Source: Candidatus Elusimicrobium euhamitermitis (GTDB lineage Bacteria; Elusimicrobiota; Elusimicrobia; Elusimicrobiales; Elusimicrobiaceae). From it: DNA of 23,048 bases. Positions within the stretch are counted from its first letter, which is position 1; each line of letters begins with the position of its first letter. Below are positions 13,301-20,531 of this stretch, piece after piece. The position numbers and the translations under genes were made by a program. The notes beneath the pieces were generated by a model. That model searched no databases. It saw only the letters and a list, made by a program, of their open reading frames with translations, and was not told the origin of the DNA. The stretch spans positions 1 to 23,048 of the forward strand of contig JAIRUU010000054.1 in NCBI GenBank assembly GCA_031254225.1. Reading direction: 5' to 3'.

Positions 13301-15625
13301 GTCTTCCTCGGGGGACACTGTGCCGCGGCAATATTTGTCTTCGGTCTTAGGCACGTAATCCGGATAAAATTTGCTGCAGGTTATAGTATTATCGCCGGAG
13401 CTGGTGTCCGAAATTTCGTTAATCTGCCCGAAGCGGAAATTTACGTCCGGCCCCTGCGCGTTGCCCTGCGCGGTAAGTTCAAAAATCGTTTTGTTGGACA
13501 GGTCCGCGCCGTTGCTGCTCATAGGATACACTATTGAAACTTCGTCCGATTTGGTAAAGTCGTAATTTATTAAAAGCACGCTTTGCTTGTCGTCCGTGGT
13601 GCTGGCGGAATTAGGATTAATTTCCAGCGATTTTATTTCCTGCGTGTCCCACCGCACCGCGCCCCAGTAAGAATTTACGCCGCCCGGGTTTGAGGCTATC
13701 AGCCAGTCCTTAAACACCATTGAGCCGCCGACAAACTGCTTTGCGTCGTCCATATTGTCAATAAGCGCGTAGCCGAAAAGATTTTTGTCTTTTACGCTTT
13801 TTGCCGCTTCGCCCGACGCGGATACCTGAAAATCTTTTGTGACGTTTATATTTTTCGCTTTCGCGTCCGCTTCATAAACCGTCAAATTCTGGTCAAGCGC
13901 GTTTATGTCCGGCGCGCGGTTTGGCACGCTGCCGCCCTGCTGGAGCACCGTGGCTCCTACGCCTACGTCCTTTGTAAAATCATAATCAAATCTTGCTCCC
14001 AGCAAAGAAACGTCCGAATTATCCCCGCCGGACGTTTCGTACGAAACGTCAATTACCGCCTCCTGCGTTATCAGACCTTCTTTATAAAAAGTCAAAAATC
14101 CCGACGAGTAGTCAATATAATAATCGTCATTGCGTTTTAAAGTGACGCCGTTTACTTTTACCGTTTCCGACTGGACGACCATGTTCGGTTCCACAAAATA
14201 AGATTTTACTTTTGAGTTCAATTCCACCCTGAAACTTAAATTGCGCGTGGACAGCGGAGTGTTGTTATAAAGGCTTGCGTCCGCCAGCCTGTTTTTAAGC
14301 TGGAAAATGCCCTTTTCAAAATCAACGTTTATATCGCGCGGGTAAAGCTGGGTTTCCTGCGCGCTTATATTTTTGCCGTTGGCGTCCTGCAGAACAAGGG
14401 TAAAATTGCCGTTGCCGTCGTCACGCGTGATTTGCCTGCGGCCGATATCGTAAATAGTTTTTATTTCCGGCCCCAGCGCGCCAGGCGCGGGCGAAACCGG
14501 CGTATCGTTCTCGCTTTTCAAAACTTTATAAGTGCCCGCCTGGCCTTCGTTAAGCAAACGCTGTCCCGCGGAATTTACGTAATCAATAACAACCATGTCC
14601 GTAACCGCCAGAGATTTTTTGAAAATTATCTGGAAGTTCACGTAGTCAACCGTGTAATCAATGCCGCGCTGCAGCAGGCGGAATTTGCGGGCGGGATACA
14701 CGGCGCCCGGGTCGTCAAGATAAGAATATGATAAATTTTCAAAACGGTACTGCGAGGACGAAGTACCGTCGTCAATATAAACAAGTTCGCTGTTTGTCGC
14801 AATCTGGTAATTAAAAAACGGAGACGGCGCGTCCGTCATTCCTTTGACGTTGTAATACATTCGGCGTATATAATTTTTGTCCTGTATGGTAACGGTTTCA
14901 AAAACATTGCTGCCCCTGAACTGTTTGCTTTTGCCCGTGCCTTTTGTTTTGCTGCCTATAAGACGGAGGTTTGCGTTGCCGCTCTGCAAATGCATTTTCG
15001 CGCCGAAGAGCTGTTTGCTGAAAGAAATAAATTCCGTTTTCGGAAGAGTGAGCTGCACGTCCCCGAATTCCGCGCTCTGCACAAACTCCCCGGCTTTGCC
15101 GCGGTAGGCTATGGAAATATCCTGCTTGTCCGCGTTCTGGTTGTCATAATCAATATCCACAAAAATTCTGTCAACTATTTTACCCTGCATTTTAAGCTGC
15201 ATCTGCTGCTCAAACAAAAAAGTGCTGAAACTTTTGGACGAGACCGTATTTTTATTTTCATTCTTATAATTTTTCGCCTCGCCTTTAATGCCGAAAGTCT
15301 GCCTGCCCGTAAGCGAAATACTGGTGCCGTAAAGAGGAAGAGAGAACGACGGGCGCAGGCTGGTTATGGGCGGAGGAACGTCTTTGTCAAGCGGATTATC
15401 TCCGTCAACAGCGCGCACGGCGTCGCGCCAAAACTGCTCGGAGTACTGCATAAGCTCGTTGTTGCTTATTTTTTCCGGCTGGGCCGGCGGATTATCCGTG
15501 TCCTGCGCCAGCATATTATAATCGCTTTCGTCTAAGATAGAAACGCCGTAAACGCTCTGCGCAAGCCCCGTAAGCGGCTGCGAAAGCATGAAAAAAATTA
15601 AAATTATGCTGATGGTCTTTTTCAT
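10373..15625 (-). CDS. sprA: SprA/Sov-family giant outer-membrane protein (type IX secretion translocon-like)
   Basis: A 1750-residue protein with a signal peptide (about 1-22, ending PLTGLAQ) and a C-terminal phenylalanine (TLQF) as in outer-membrane barrels. Family-type traits in order: IDYDNQ repeats and FVQSAEFGD near 150-190; DYTVDYVNFQIIFKK near 325; calcium-loop-like DLDGNGRLDPEDL near 808; the hallmark VWFNELHMADS near 1097 followed by GDLKMQLKGWGDAGGTY; then a long barrel of alternating hydrophobic strands. In Bacteroidetes, SprA (about 2400 residues) is the T9SS outer-membrane channel. This one is shorter, and no other T9SS part is in the window, so secretion activity is inference. 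It diverges from lptF over a 98-bp AT-rich gap. The leader may use AGGGA as Shine-Dalgarno. Confidence 0.75.
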   Translation of the reverse strand: MKKTISIILIFFMLSQPLTGLAQSVYGVSILDESDYNMLAQDTDNPPAQPEKISNNELMQYSEQFWRDAVRAVDGDNPLDKDVPPPITSLRPSFSLPLYGTSISLTGRQTFGIKGEAKNYKNENKNTVSSKSFSTFLFEQQMQLKMQGKIVDRIFVDIDYDNQNADKQDISIAYRGKAGEFVQSAEFGDVQLTLPKTEFISFSKQLFGAKMHLQSGNANLRLIGSKTKGTGKSKQFRGSNVFETVTIQDKNYIRRMYYNVKGMTDAPSPFFNYQIATNSELVYIDDGTSSSQYRFENLSYSYLDDPGAVYPARKFRLLQRGIDYTVDYVNFQIIFKKSLAVTDMVVIDYVNSAGQRLLNEGQAGTYKVLKSENDTPVSPAPGALGPEIKTIYDIGRRQITRDDGNGNFTLVLQDANGKNISAQETQLYPRDINVDFEKGIFQLKNRLADASLYNNTPLSTRNLSFRVELNSKVKSYFVEPNMVVQSETVKVNGVTLKRNDDYYIDYSSGFLTFYKEGLITQEAVIDVSYETSGGDNSDVSLLGARFDYDFTKDVGVGATVLQQGGSVPNRAPDINALDQNLTVYEADAKAKNINVTKDFQVSASGEAAKSVKDKNLFGYALIDNMDDAKQFVGGSMVFKDWLIASNPGGVNSYWGAVRWDTQEIKSLEINPNSASTTDDKQSVLLINYDFTKSDEVSIVYPMSSNGADLSNKTIFELTAQGNAQGPDVNFRFGQINEISDTSSGDNTITCSKFYPDYVPKTEDKYCRGTVSPEEDLGWIFVDPDGTQHRYDPFSQNVYNRETQPNGRADTQDLDGNGRLDPEDLSQGGSFGYDVNPANHYTITGMTGGYTLDNTNWQTFTTPLNITNKDAWTTVKQLRISLRHRPGTPNQGTIRIAHVGLSGNAWTPDRQTSEITAINKTDNTDYVPIFDDNTGDGYSVFTYLYGSLDQLRSESRNKNIFEQALAFYYDTLNYAQQYANRTFSSMDMTTHKELRFLLFVKNPDAQSDFFVRVGTDKNYQQISVNLGGLPANRWKLVRLKLESKTGSGIPNTLTPITPGVQVTEVLAPASPSPVNFQKISLITAGVQRAAGAAGIPTGEVWFNELHMADSVTAEGMAYRGDLKMQLKGWGDAGGTYRNMDDKFETPVTVATNQKNETQDYYVNLTKINHLPVKATYSQSTVETMSLLDSVNTNTISALDQGVVERKNGGVKAEYNKPAMPKISVEYSFDRANYDLAQRDDARDTYSANISQSLPAGSFVHDYSAGYTKSDNTIDYSAAVNNAPLNALLNTDEHTNRVNGRVSFEPWKGSSITPTYNLTTVKEDRSGGMSSPISYPKGVQQQAGITGNFRITRWLIPALSYNVNTTETNNLTATTLTANGASRTFDVGEIKDINRSADGGVSLNFNMRDIFPENKLLANLVVSNSYKLQDADSYVNVEEGFDSRTNFWLRDGLNVKNSFAYRRNMTLRDTLNSSLKWNPFKEYSFAGVAAPLKTLSVINNFTQAMQSMEETGTRTRSVSKTLPDAVVTVSDLEKIYGGTYFLTAASLKLRMTEIENETFNTSMKRDNNYGAELRFMLIKVFDTLLSYSHTDGSNFDYASREYFEKTFYNEYVAQTSFYIKHFRLTPKFNYIESMKTERMGIVTEQYQDFIPSLNIRLDYSMPGGIWLPFVNRNYATTNRIIWNTNLSYQKRRSPFVVLNNKNYYSLDTSLDYEFSKNLRLTLNGGVQVLDHLFVASESYLGYNFGTMLTLQF

Positions 15626-15687
15626 TTAGGCACAGTATCCCTAGTTTATATAATATAAAACTAAAAATATTAAAGGGAAAATAATTA

Positions 15688-15717
15688 TTATATATGCTTT
15701 GAGAAAAAAGTTAAAAT
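15688..15717 (+). promoter_or_regulatory. Putative leaderless promoter of lptFG
   Basis: TTATAT (15688-15693), an 18-bp spacer and TAAAAT (15712-15717) end 6 bases before ATG 15724, so transcription would begin at or beside the start codon. There is no Shine-Dalgarno. Confidence 0.45.
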
Positions 15718-15723
15718 ATAAAA

Positions 15724-16818
15724 ATGCGCATCAAAATATTGTCAAAATATATGCTTACAAATCTGCTGACCTTTTTCGCGGGCGCGCTGTTTGTTCTGGT
15801 TTTTATTTTTTTCATGATGCACTTTATAAAACTTTTTAATCTGGCGCTCACGCACGGGGCGGACGTGGGCTGGGTGTTTTTGACGGTTTTAAAACTGCTG
15901 CCGGATATTTTTTCTTTATGCGCGCCCATGGCGTTCCAGCTGGCGGTGCTAATGAGTCTTGGCGCAATGAGCGAAAACGGCGAAGTCCTGGCCATGCGCG
16001 CCGCCGGTTTTTCTTTCGGCGAAATTACAAAGCCGCTGTTTTTCTTCGCGGGTTTTTTGTGCGTGGTGATTTTTATTTTTTCCAACTGGATTACGCCGAA
16101 AAACACCCGCGCGTTTTTTGACGAGCGCAATAATATGCGCGGCCGCATAAATAAAATTCTGCTTGAGCCGAAAACTTTTATTGAAATAGGCAGCTGGAGT
16201 TTGTACGCGGACTCCATTGACCGCAAAACCAACCACATGACGCAGGTGCACCTTGTAAGCAAAGACGATAAAAGCGCTTTAAGCTCCAAAATAAACGCTT
16301 TAAGCGGCGACGTGAATTTAACGCGCGATTATCTGTCCCTTAAACTTTTTGACGGCCAGATGCAGCGCGTGCCGGCGGATAATCCTTCTCAAATCATAGC
16401 CGCGAATTTTAAACAGTACCGCGTTACTTTCCCGCTCGTCGTAAAAAGCCAGCGGGACAGCCGCGTGGAAGAGTTTACGACGCCGCAGCTGCTCTCAAAA
16501 ATATATTCCGGAAATATGGAAACCGCGGCGCGCGCGGAATATAAAACCGAGGCCGCCACGCGGACCGTTATGGCGCTGTCGCCTTTTATACTCGTGCTGC
16601 TGAGCTGCCCTCTGGTTTTCAGCTTAAATAAAAAAGCCGGCAAAGCGTGGGGAATGCTGTGGAGCATAATTATAATTTTTTCTTTTTACATGCTGCTCAT
16701 GGCCGGCGTAAGCATTGGCAAAAAATATGAAATTTTTGCGTTTTTCGCGCCGTTTCTGCCGGTGGCCGGCGGGCTGCTTGCCGCAAATTATTTATGGAAA
16801 ACAAGGCTTAAAAGATGA
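15724..16818 (+). CDS. lptF: LPS export ABC transporter permease LptF (YjgP/YjgQ family)
   Basis: A 364-residue inner-membrane protein of the LptB2FG complex, which lifts lipopolysaccharide out of the inner membrane into the Lpt bridge. Three membrane segments open it (about 11-38, 50-80, 103-121), a periplasmic beta-jellyroll domain occupies about 125-270 (with SWSLYADSIDR and YLSLKLFDGQMQRV), and three segments close it (about 282-302, 313-333, 338-358). The MSENGEVLAMRAAG coupling helix (82-95) is the typical contact to LptB. It overlaps lptG by 4 bases. Naming it LptF, not LptG, rests on gene order. The start lacks a Shine-Dalgarno and fits a leaderless mRNA. LptB is not in the window. 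Confidence 0.88.
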   Translation: MRIKILSKYMLTNLLTFFAGALFVLVFIFFMMHFIKLFNLALTHGADVGWVFLTVLKLLPDIFSLCAPMAFQLAVLMSLGAMSENGEVLAMRAAGFSFGEITKPLFFFAGFLCVVIFIFSNWITPKNTRAFFDERNNMRGRINKILLEPKTFIEIGSWSLYADSIDRKTNHMTQVHLVSKDDKSALSSKINALSGDVNLTRDYLSLKLFDGQMQRVPADNPSQIIAANFKQYRVTFPLVVKSQRDSRVEEFTTPQLLSKIYSGNMETAARAEYKTEAATRTVMALSPFILVLLSCPLVFSLNKKAGKAWGMLWSIIIIFSFYMLLMAGVSIGKKYEIFAFFAPFLPVAGGLLAANYLWKTRLKR

Positions 16819-17897
16819 AACCGAAAATTATCTACCGCTACGTGGCGGGCAAATTCTGGCTGCCGTTTTTTTTCAGCATGGCGATATTTTGCATACTCGT
16901 GCTGCTGGGGGATTTTTTTGAAAACATCAAAGACATAACAAACGGCTACGCCACGCTGCGCCTGATTTTAAAATATTGTTTTTTAAACCTGCCGGGCTGG
17001 CTGGGAATGCTGCTGCCGGTGGCGTGTCTTTTGGGCAGTCTGTTTGTAATTTCCGACATGATTGCCGGCGGGGAATGGACGGCGTGCCTTGCCAGCGGCT
17101 ACCGCCCGCGCCAGCTTTTTGCGCCGCTGGTCATATGCGTGCTTTTTGTTTTGCTCTGCAACGGACTCTTGCAGGAATACGCGCTGCCGAAAATAAATAT
17201 TAAGGCCGAAGAAACTTATTACAAAAAATTAAGAGGGAAAACAGATTTTAAACAAGGCGTTAAAAAAGACGTTACCCTGCGTCTGAGCGAGTATGAGATG
17301 ATGTTTGCCCAAAAGATAGAAACGGACTCTTCCGTCATGCAGGGCATTACGCTGGACACTTACAATAAACAATGGGAAATACAAACGCAGATAACCGCCG
17401 AAAAAATGACGTGGGACGGCGGCCGGTGGATTTTGAAAAACGGCTATAAACGGGATTTTGACGACGGCATAAATATAAAAGAAACCGTGTTTGATTCCAT
17501 GCCGTCGCCGTTAAAAATAAGTCCGGCAAACATCAGCGTCGGCGAAACGGACGAGAATACAACCATACGCGAACTTCTTAAAAAAATCTCTTTCCTGGGC
17601 CGCAGCGGGCTTGTGACTTATAAAGAAAAAACTGATTTGCATAATAAACTTGCCACGCCGGTAATGACAGTTTTAATGTGTCTGCTTGGAATGCCGTTTG
17701 CGACGACGATGCGCAAAAAAGGCAAAGTGATAAATATCATAGCCGCGCTGGTTATGTCATTTTCTTTCTGGTGGGTTATGACCATGGCGGCCACCGCCGG
17801 AAAAAGCGGCCTTTTAAGCCCGTGGGCCGCAGGCTGGGGCGTGGTTATTGTGTGTTTTACGGCCGTGCTTATTCAATTTAAACTGATGAAAATTTAG
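16815..17897 (+). CDS. lptG: LPS export ABC transporter permease LptG (YjgP/YjgQ family)
   Basis: A 360-residue partner permease of lptF with the same plan: segments at about 15-34, 56-80 and 100-120, the coupling stretch GGEWTACLASGYRPRQ (85-100), a periplasmic domain at about 125-265 (LRLSEYEMMFAQKIETDSS, TWDGGRWILKNGYKRDF), and three closing segments from about 275 on. Its ATG overlaps the lptF stop (ATGA), with AAGG as a weak Shine-Dalgarno, so the two should be made together in equal amounts. Its 3' end overlaps the 3' end of the convergent tatD gene by 4 bases and no terminator is seen between them. Confidence 0.88.
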   Translation: MKPKIIYRYVAGKFWLPFFFSMAIFCILVLLGDFFENIKDITNGYATLRLILKYCFLNLPGWLGMLLPVACLLGSLFVISDMIAGGEWTACLASGYRPRQLFAPLVICVLFVLLCNGLLQEYALPKINIKAEETYYKKLRGKTDFKQGVKKDVTLRLSEYEMMFAQKIETDSSVMQGITLDTYNKQWEIQTQITAEKMTWDGGRWILKNGYKRDFDDGINIKETVFDSMPSPLKISPANISVGETDENTTIRELLKKISFLGRSGLVTYKEKTDLHNKLATPVMTVLMCLLGMPFATTMRKKGKVINIIAALVMSFSFWWVMTMAATAGKSGLLSPWAAGWGVVIVCFTAVLIQFKLMKI

Positions 17898-18697
17898 AAA
17901 TTAACGCCGAACGCGGCGCGGCAGTTCTCGGTAGTAATTTCCGCCGCTTCTTCAACGCGCATATTTAAAAAATCCGCCGTAAACCGCGCTATCTCGGGAA
18001 TATTTGAAGGGTCGTTGCGTATGCCGCGCTTGCTCTGCGGCGGAAGATACGGGCAGTCCGTCTCAAATAAAATATTTTTCACTCCGGCCTTTTTTATTGT
18101 CTCGCGCAAATCATTATTTTTTTTGTAAGTGATAATTCCGTTGACTCCGAGTTTTAGTCCAATGTCCAGCGCTTTAACCGCGTCTTCGTAACGGCCGGAA
18201 AAGCAGTGCATGACGCCGCCCGTTTGCGCGCGCCAGTCTGATTTTAAAATTTTAAATAAATCACCATACGCCCCCCAGTCGCCTGGGTCGGCGTTTTTTC
18301 TGGCGTGCAGAATTATCGGTTTTTTTACTTCGGAAGTTAACGAAAGCATTTTTGAAAAAATTTCCTGCTGCTGTTCAACCGTACTTGTCATGTGAACATA
18401 ATCCAACCCGATTTCGCCGACGGCGATAATTTTTTCATGCTTTAAAATTGTTTTCAGATTTTCAAACGCGGCGGCGGAATAATTTTTGGCGCAGCTCGGG
18501 TGCAGGCCGGCGGCGGCGAAAATTTTCCCGTCATATTTCGCGGCCAGCTCAAGCGCGGGCGCCCACTCGCCGGCGTCGCAGGCAATCTCAATAATATTTT
18601 TAACGCCGGAAGAAAATGTTTTATCAAGCGCCGCGCCGCGGTCCGCGTCAAACGCCGCGTCCAAAATATGCGCGTGGGAGTCTATAAGGTATGTCAT
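17894..18697 (-). CDS. tatD: TatD-family metal-dependent hydrolase/deoxyribonuclease
   Basis: A 267-residue TIM-barrel hydrolase from ATG 18697, chosen because the family motif begins there (LIDSHAH). The metal residues are H8 and H10, E95 in VGEIGLDY, H131 in PIILHARK, H164 in VMHCFSG and D214 in ETDCPYLPP. Family members act as 3'-5' exonucleases or DNA-repair nucleases, and others as D-aminoacyl-tRNA deacylases, so the exact activity is open. A perfect TATAAT (18709-18704) lies exactly 6 bases before the ATG and no Shine-Dalgarno is present, indicating a leaderless mRNA. Longer upstream in-frame extension is GC-rich hairpin DNA and is not part of the protein. Confidence 0.9.
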   Translation of the reverse strand: MTYLIDSHAHILDAAFDADRGAALDKTFSSGVKNIIEIACDAGEWAPALELAAKYDGKIFAAAGLHPSCAKNYSAAAFENLKTILKHEKIIAVGEIGLDYVHMTSTVEQQQEIFSKMLSLTSEVKKPIILHARKNADPGDWGAYGDLFKILKSDWRAQTGGVMHCFSGRYEDAVKALDIGLKLGVNGIITYKKNNDLRETIKKAGVKNILFETDCPYLPPQSKRGIRNDPSNIPEIARFTADFLNMRVEEAAEITTENCRAAFGVNF

Positions 18698-18703
18698 ATA
18701 TAT

Positions 18704-18709
18704 ATTATA
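18704..18709 (-). promoter_or_regulatory. -10 box of tatD, 6 nt from the ATG
   Basis: Perfect TATAAT on the minus strand, separated from ATG 18697 by ATATAT. No clear -35 is seen; the upstream DNA is the GC-rich, self-complementary stretch at about 18735-18768. Confidence 0.5.
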
Positions 18710-18791
18710 GCTTTTAACGTCTACGCCGGTCTTTGCCGCGCTGCGGCGCGGTTGCGGCGGGCGCCGCAAAACTAGCACCCGTAAAACCTGA

Positions 18792-18820
18792 TTGACAAAA
18801 ATAAAATATTTTTTTATAAT
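18792..18820 (+). promoter_or_regulatory. Consensus sigma-70 promoter of hrcA-grpE-dnaK
   Basis: TTGACA (18792-18797) and TATAAT (18815-18820) both match consensus perfectly, with a 17-bp A/T-only spacer. The predicted start lies near 18827, inside the CIRCE element. A maximal promoter held down by a repressor is the usual logic of HrcA-controlled operons. Confidence 0.9.
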
Positions 18821-18821
18821 A

Positions 18822-18848
18822 TTAGCAGTAGTATTTAAAGAGTGCTAA
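18822..18848. promoter_or_regulatory. CIRCE operator (HrcA site), left arm degenerate
   Basis: The right arm GAGTGCTAA (18840-18848) is a perfect CIRCE half; the left arm TTAGCAGTA (18822-18830) matches TTAGCACTC in 6 of 9 positions; the spacer is exactly 9 bases. It sits directly behind the -10 box and ends 4 bases before the hrcA ATG, so the operator is also in the mRNA leader. Confidence 0.88.
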
Positions 18849-18852
18849 TTAT

Positions 18853-19950
18853 ATGCGCATATTAAAACCTGAGATTGCAAAAGAACGCGAAGACAAGCTG
18901 CTGCGCTGGGTCATAGAAGAATTTGTGGACACCAGACGGCCCATAGGCTCCGAATTAATTGCCAAACACGCGTTAAAAGGCATATCCAGCGCGACGATAA
19001 GAAACATCATGAAGAAGCTGGAGGACGAGGGGTACCTCATGCAGCCGCACACTTCCGGCGGGCGCGTGCCGACGGATAAGGCTTACAGGTTTTACGTTGA
19101 TTATTTGTCCGAAGCGCAAAAAATAGCCGCGCAGGAAAAAACGCGCATACAGCGCGAGTACGACGAACGCATGGCGGAACTTGATAAAGCCATGGTGCAG
19201 GCTTCAAGAATGCTGGCCGCGCTTTCTCATTCCGCGGGGTTTGTTTACACAAGCAATATTTCAGAGCATACGGTCACGCGGCTTGATTTTATTCCTCTTG
19301 CGCCAGGGCATATTTTGGCCGTGCTTGTGACGGACACGGGCACGGTAAAAAACTGGCCGTTCAGGACGAACTATAATTTATCCGCCGCGCGGCTGCGCGT
19401 TTTGAGCAATTTTATTAACGAGCAGATTTCCGGCCTTACGCTAAAACAGGCGGAGCGCGTTTTGTGGCAGCACGTTGACAATAAACATAATGAATTTAAC
19501 GACGTTATGGATTTGGCGCGCAGAGTTTTAAACGAAATGGGCGGGCAGGAAAACAGCGCGGAGCTTTACCTTGAAGGCATAGGCGCCATGCTGGCCGGCA
19601 TAACGGACGCGGATTATGAAGATATGCGCCAGATGGTGCGCGTTGTGGAAGAGCGCAAAAAATTTACGCACCTGCTTGAAGAGAAAATGCAGTCTCTTAA
19701 AGATACGGGCAACAGGCTCAGCGTAAGCATAGGCGCGGAAAACCAGATTAAAGAATTTAAAAATTTAAGCATAATATCTTCCGCCTACAAAGTGGGGGAT
19801 AAGACCATAGGCATGCTGGGCATAATAGGGCCAAAGCATATGGAATATACCAGAATGATATCTCTTGTAAATTTTATAAGCGGCATGCTTGAACACACAA
19901 TAAATAACTGGGGGGCGCTGCCAGAAGATACGGACAGCGGCGAAGAGTAA
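18853..19950 (+). CDS. hrcA: Heat-inducible transcription repressor HrcA
   Basis: A 365-residue repressor, slightly longer than usual (about 340). The N-terminal winged helix covers about 1-75: EREDKLLRWVIEEFVDTRRP, IGSELIAKHALKGISSATIR, then NIMKKLEDEGYLMQPHTSGG and RVPTDKAYRFYVDYL, which is the family signature. A GAF-like and dimerisation part follows, with ISIGAENQIKEFKNLSIISS-like text near 290-310 and GIIGPKHMEYTRMISLVNF near the end. HrcA binds CIRCE and is kept active by GroEL. It is the first gene of the operon it should control. Its stop overlaps the grpE start by one base (TAATG). The Shine-Dalgarno is weak; the GAG of CIRCE may serve. Confidence 0.97.
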   Translation: MRILKPEIAKEREDKLLRWVIEEFVDTRRPIGSELIAKHALKGISSATIRNIMKKLEDEGYLMQPHTSGGRVPTDKAYRFYVDYLSEAQKIAAQEKTRIQREYDERMAELDKAMVQASRMLAALSHSAGFVYTSNISEHTVTRLDFIPLAPGHILAVLVTDTGTVKNWPFRTNYNLSAARLRVLSNFINEQISGLTLKQAERVLWQHVDNKHNEFNDVMDLARRVLNEMGGQENSAELYLEGIGAMLAGITDADYEDMRQMVRVVEERKKFTHLLEEKMQSLKDTGNRLSVSIGAENQIKEFKNLSIISSAYKVGDKTIGMLGIIGPKHMEYTRMISLVNFISGMLEHTINNWGALPEDTDSGEE

Positions 19951-20486
19951 TGAAACCTAAGAAAGAAAAACCTGAGGATACCGCAGCGCAAACGGCCGAG
20001 GAAACAGGCGCGGCGGCCGAAACGCCAGAAGCAAAACCGGATTATTATGAGTCTCTGCTGCGTTTAAAGGCGGAGTTTGAAAATTACCGCAAAAGAGTTG
20101 AGCGGGAAAAACCCGAGCTTGTGGCCTACGGCGCGGAAAGCGTGATATGCGGCTTTCTGCCTTTATACGACGCAATGTTAAAAGCCCGTCAGCAAATCCA
20201 AAAAGACGCGTCTGAAAAAAGCCTTAAAGATGGTTTGGATATGCTTTTTAAAGAGATGACGCGCGTCTTTGAAGCCAACGGGGTAAAGCCGATAGAAGCT
20301 GTGGGCAAACCTTACAGCCATGAAGAGCACGACGTTTTGACCACGCTGCCGTGCGACTGCGCCGAGAAGGACGGCATTGTAACTGAGGAAGTGCAAAAAG
20401 GGTTTAAAATAAACGACAAAGTTTTAAGACATGCAAAAGTCTGCGTAGGAAGATTTGAAAAAGCGGAGGAACAAAAACAGGGGTAA
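19950..20486 (+). CDS. grpE: Nucleotide exchange factor GrpE
   Basis: A 178-residue co-chaperone that releases ADP from DnaK. An acidic, alanine-rich low-complexity head (about 1-28) leads into the long helix YYESLLRLKAEFENYRKRVE (about 31-50), then the four-helix part (FLPLYDAMLKARQQI) and the beta domain with VKPIEAVGKPYSHEEHDVL and the signature VTEEVQKGFKINDKVLRHAK (about 148-167) and VCVGR. The length and order are normal. Its ATG overlaps the hrcA stop (TAATG), with GAAGAG as Shine-Dalgarno, and dnaK follows after 45 bases. Confidence 0.96.
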   Translation: MKPKKEKPEDTAAQTAEETGAAAETPEAKPDYYESLLRLKAEFENYRKRVEREKPELVAYGAESVICGFLPLYDAMLKARQQIQKDASEKSLKDGLDMLFKEMTRVFEANGVKPIEAVGKPYSHEEHDVLTTLPCDCAEKDGIVTEEVQKGFKINDKVLRHAKVCVGRFEKAEEQKQG

Positions 20487-20531
20487 TACAAGCAGTAAAG
20501 AAATTTACAAAAATCAGGAGATTAAAAACAT

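Noticed and set aside
18698..18778. N-terminal extension of tatD by 27 residues
   Set aside because: It is arginine-rich translation of a GC-rich hairpin and crosses the TATAAT promoter; the TatD fold starts at the internal methionine.
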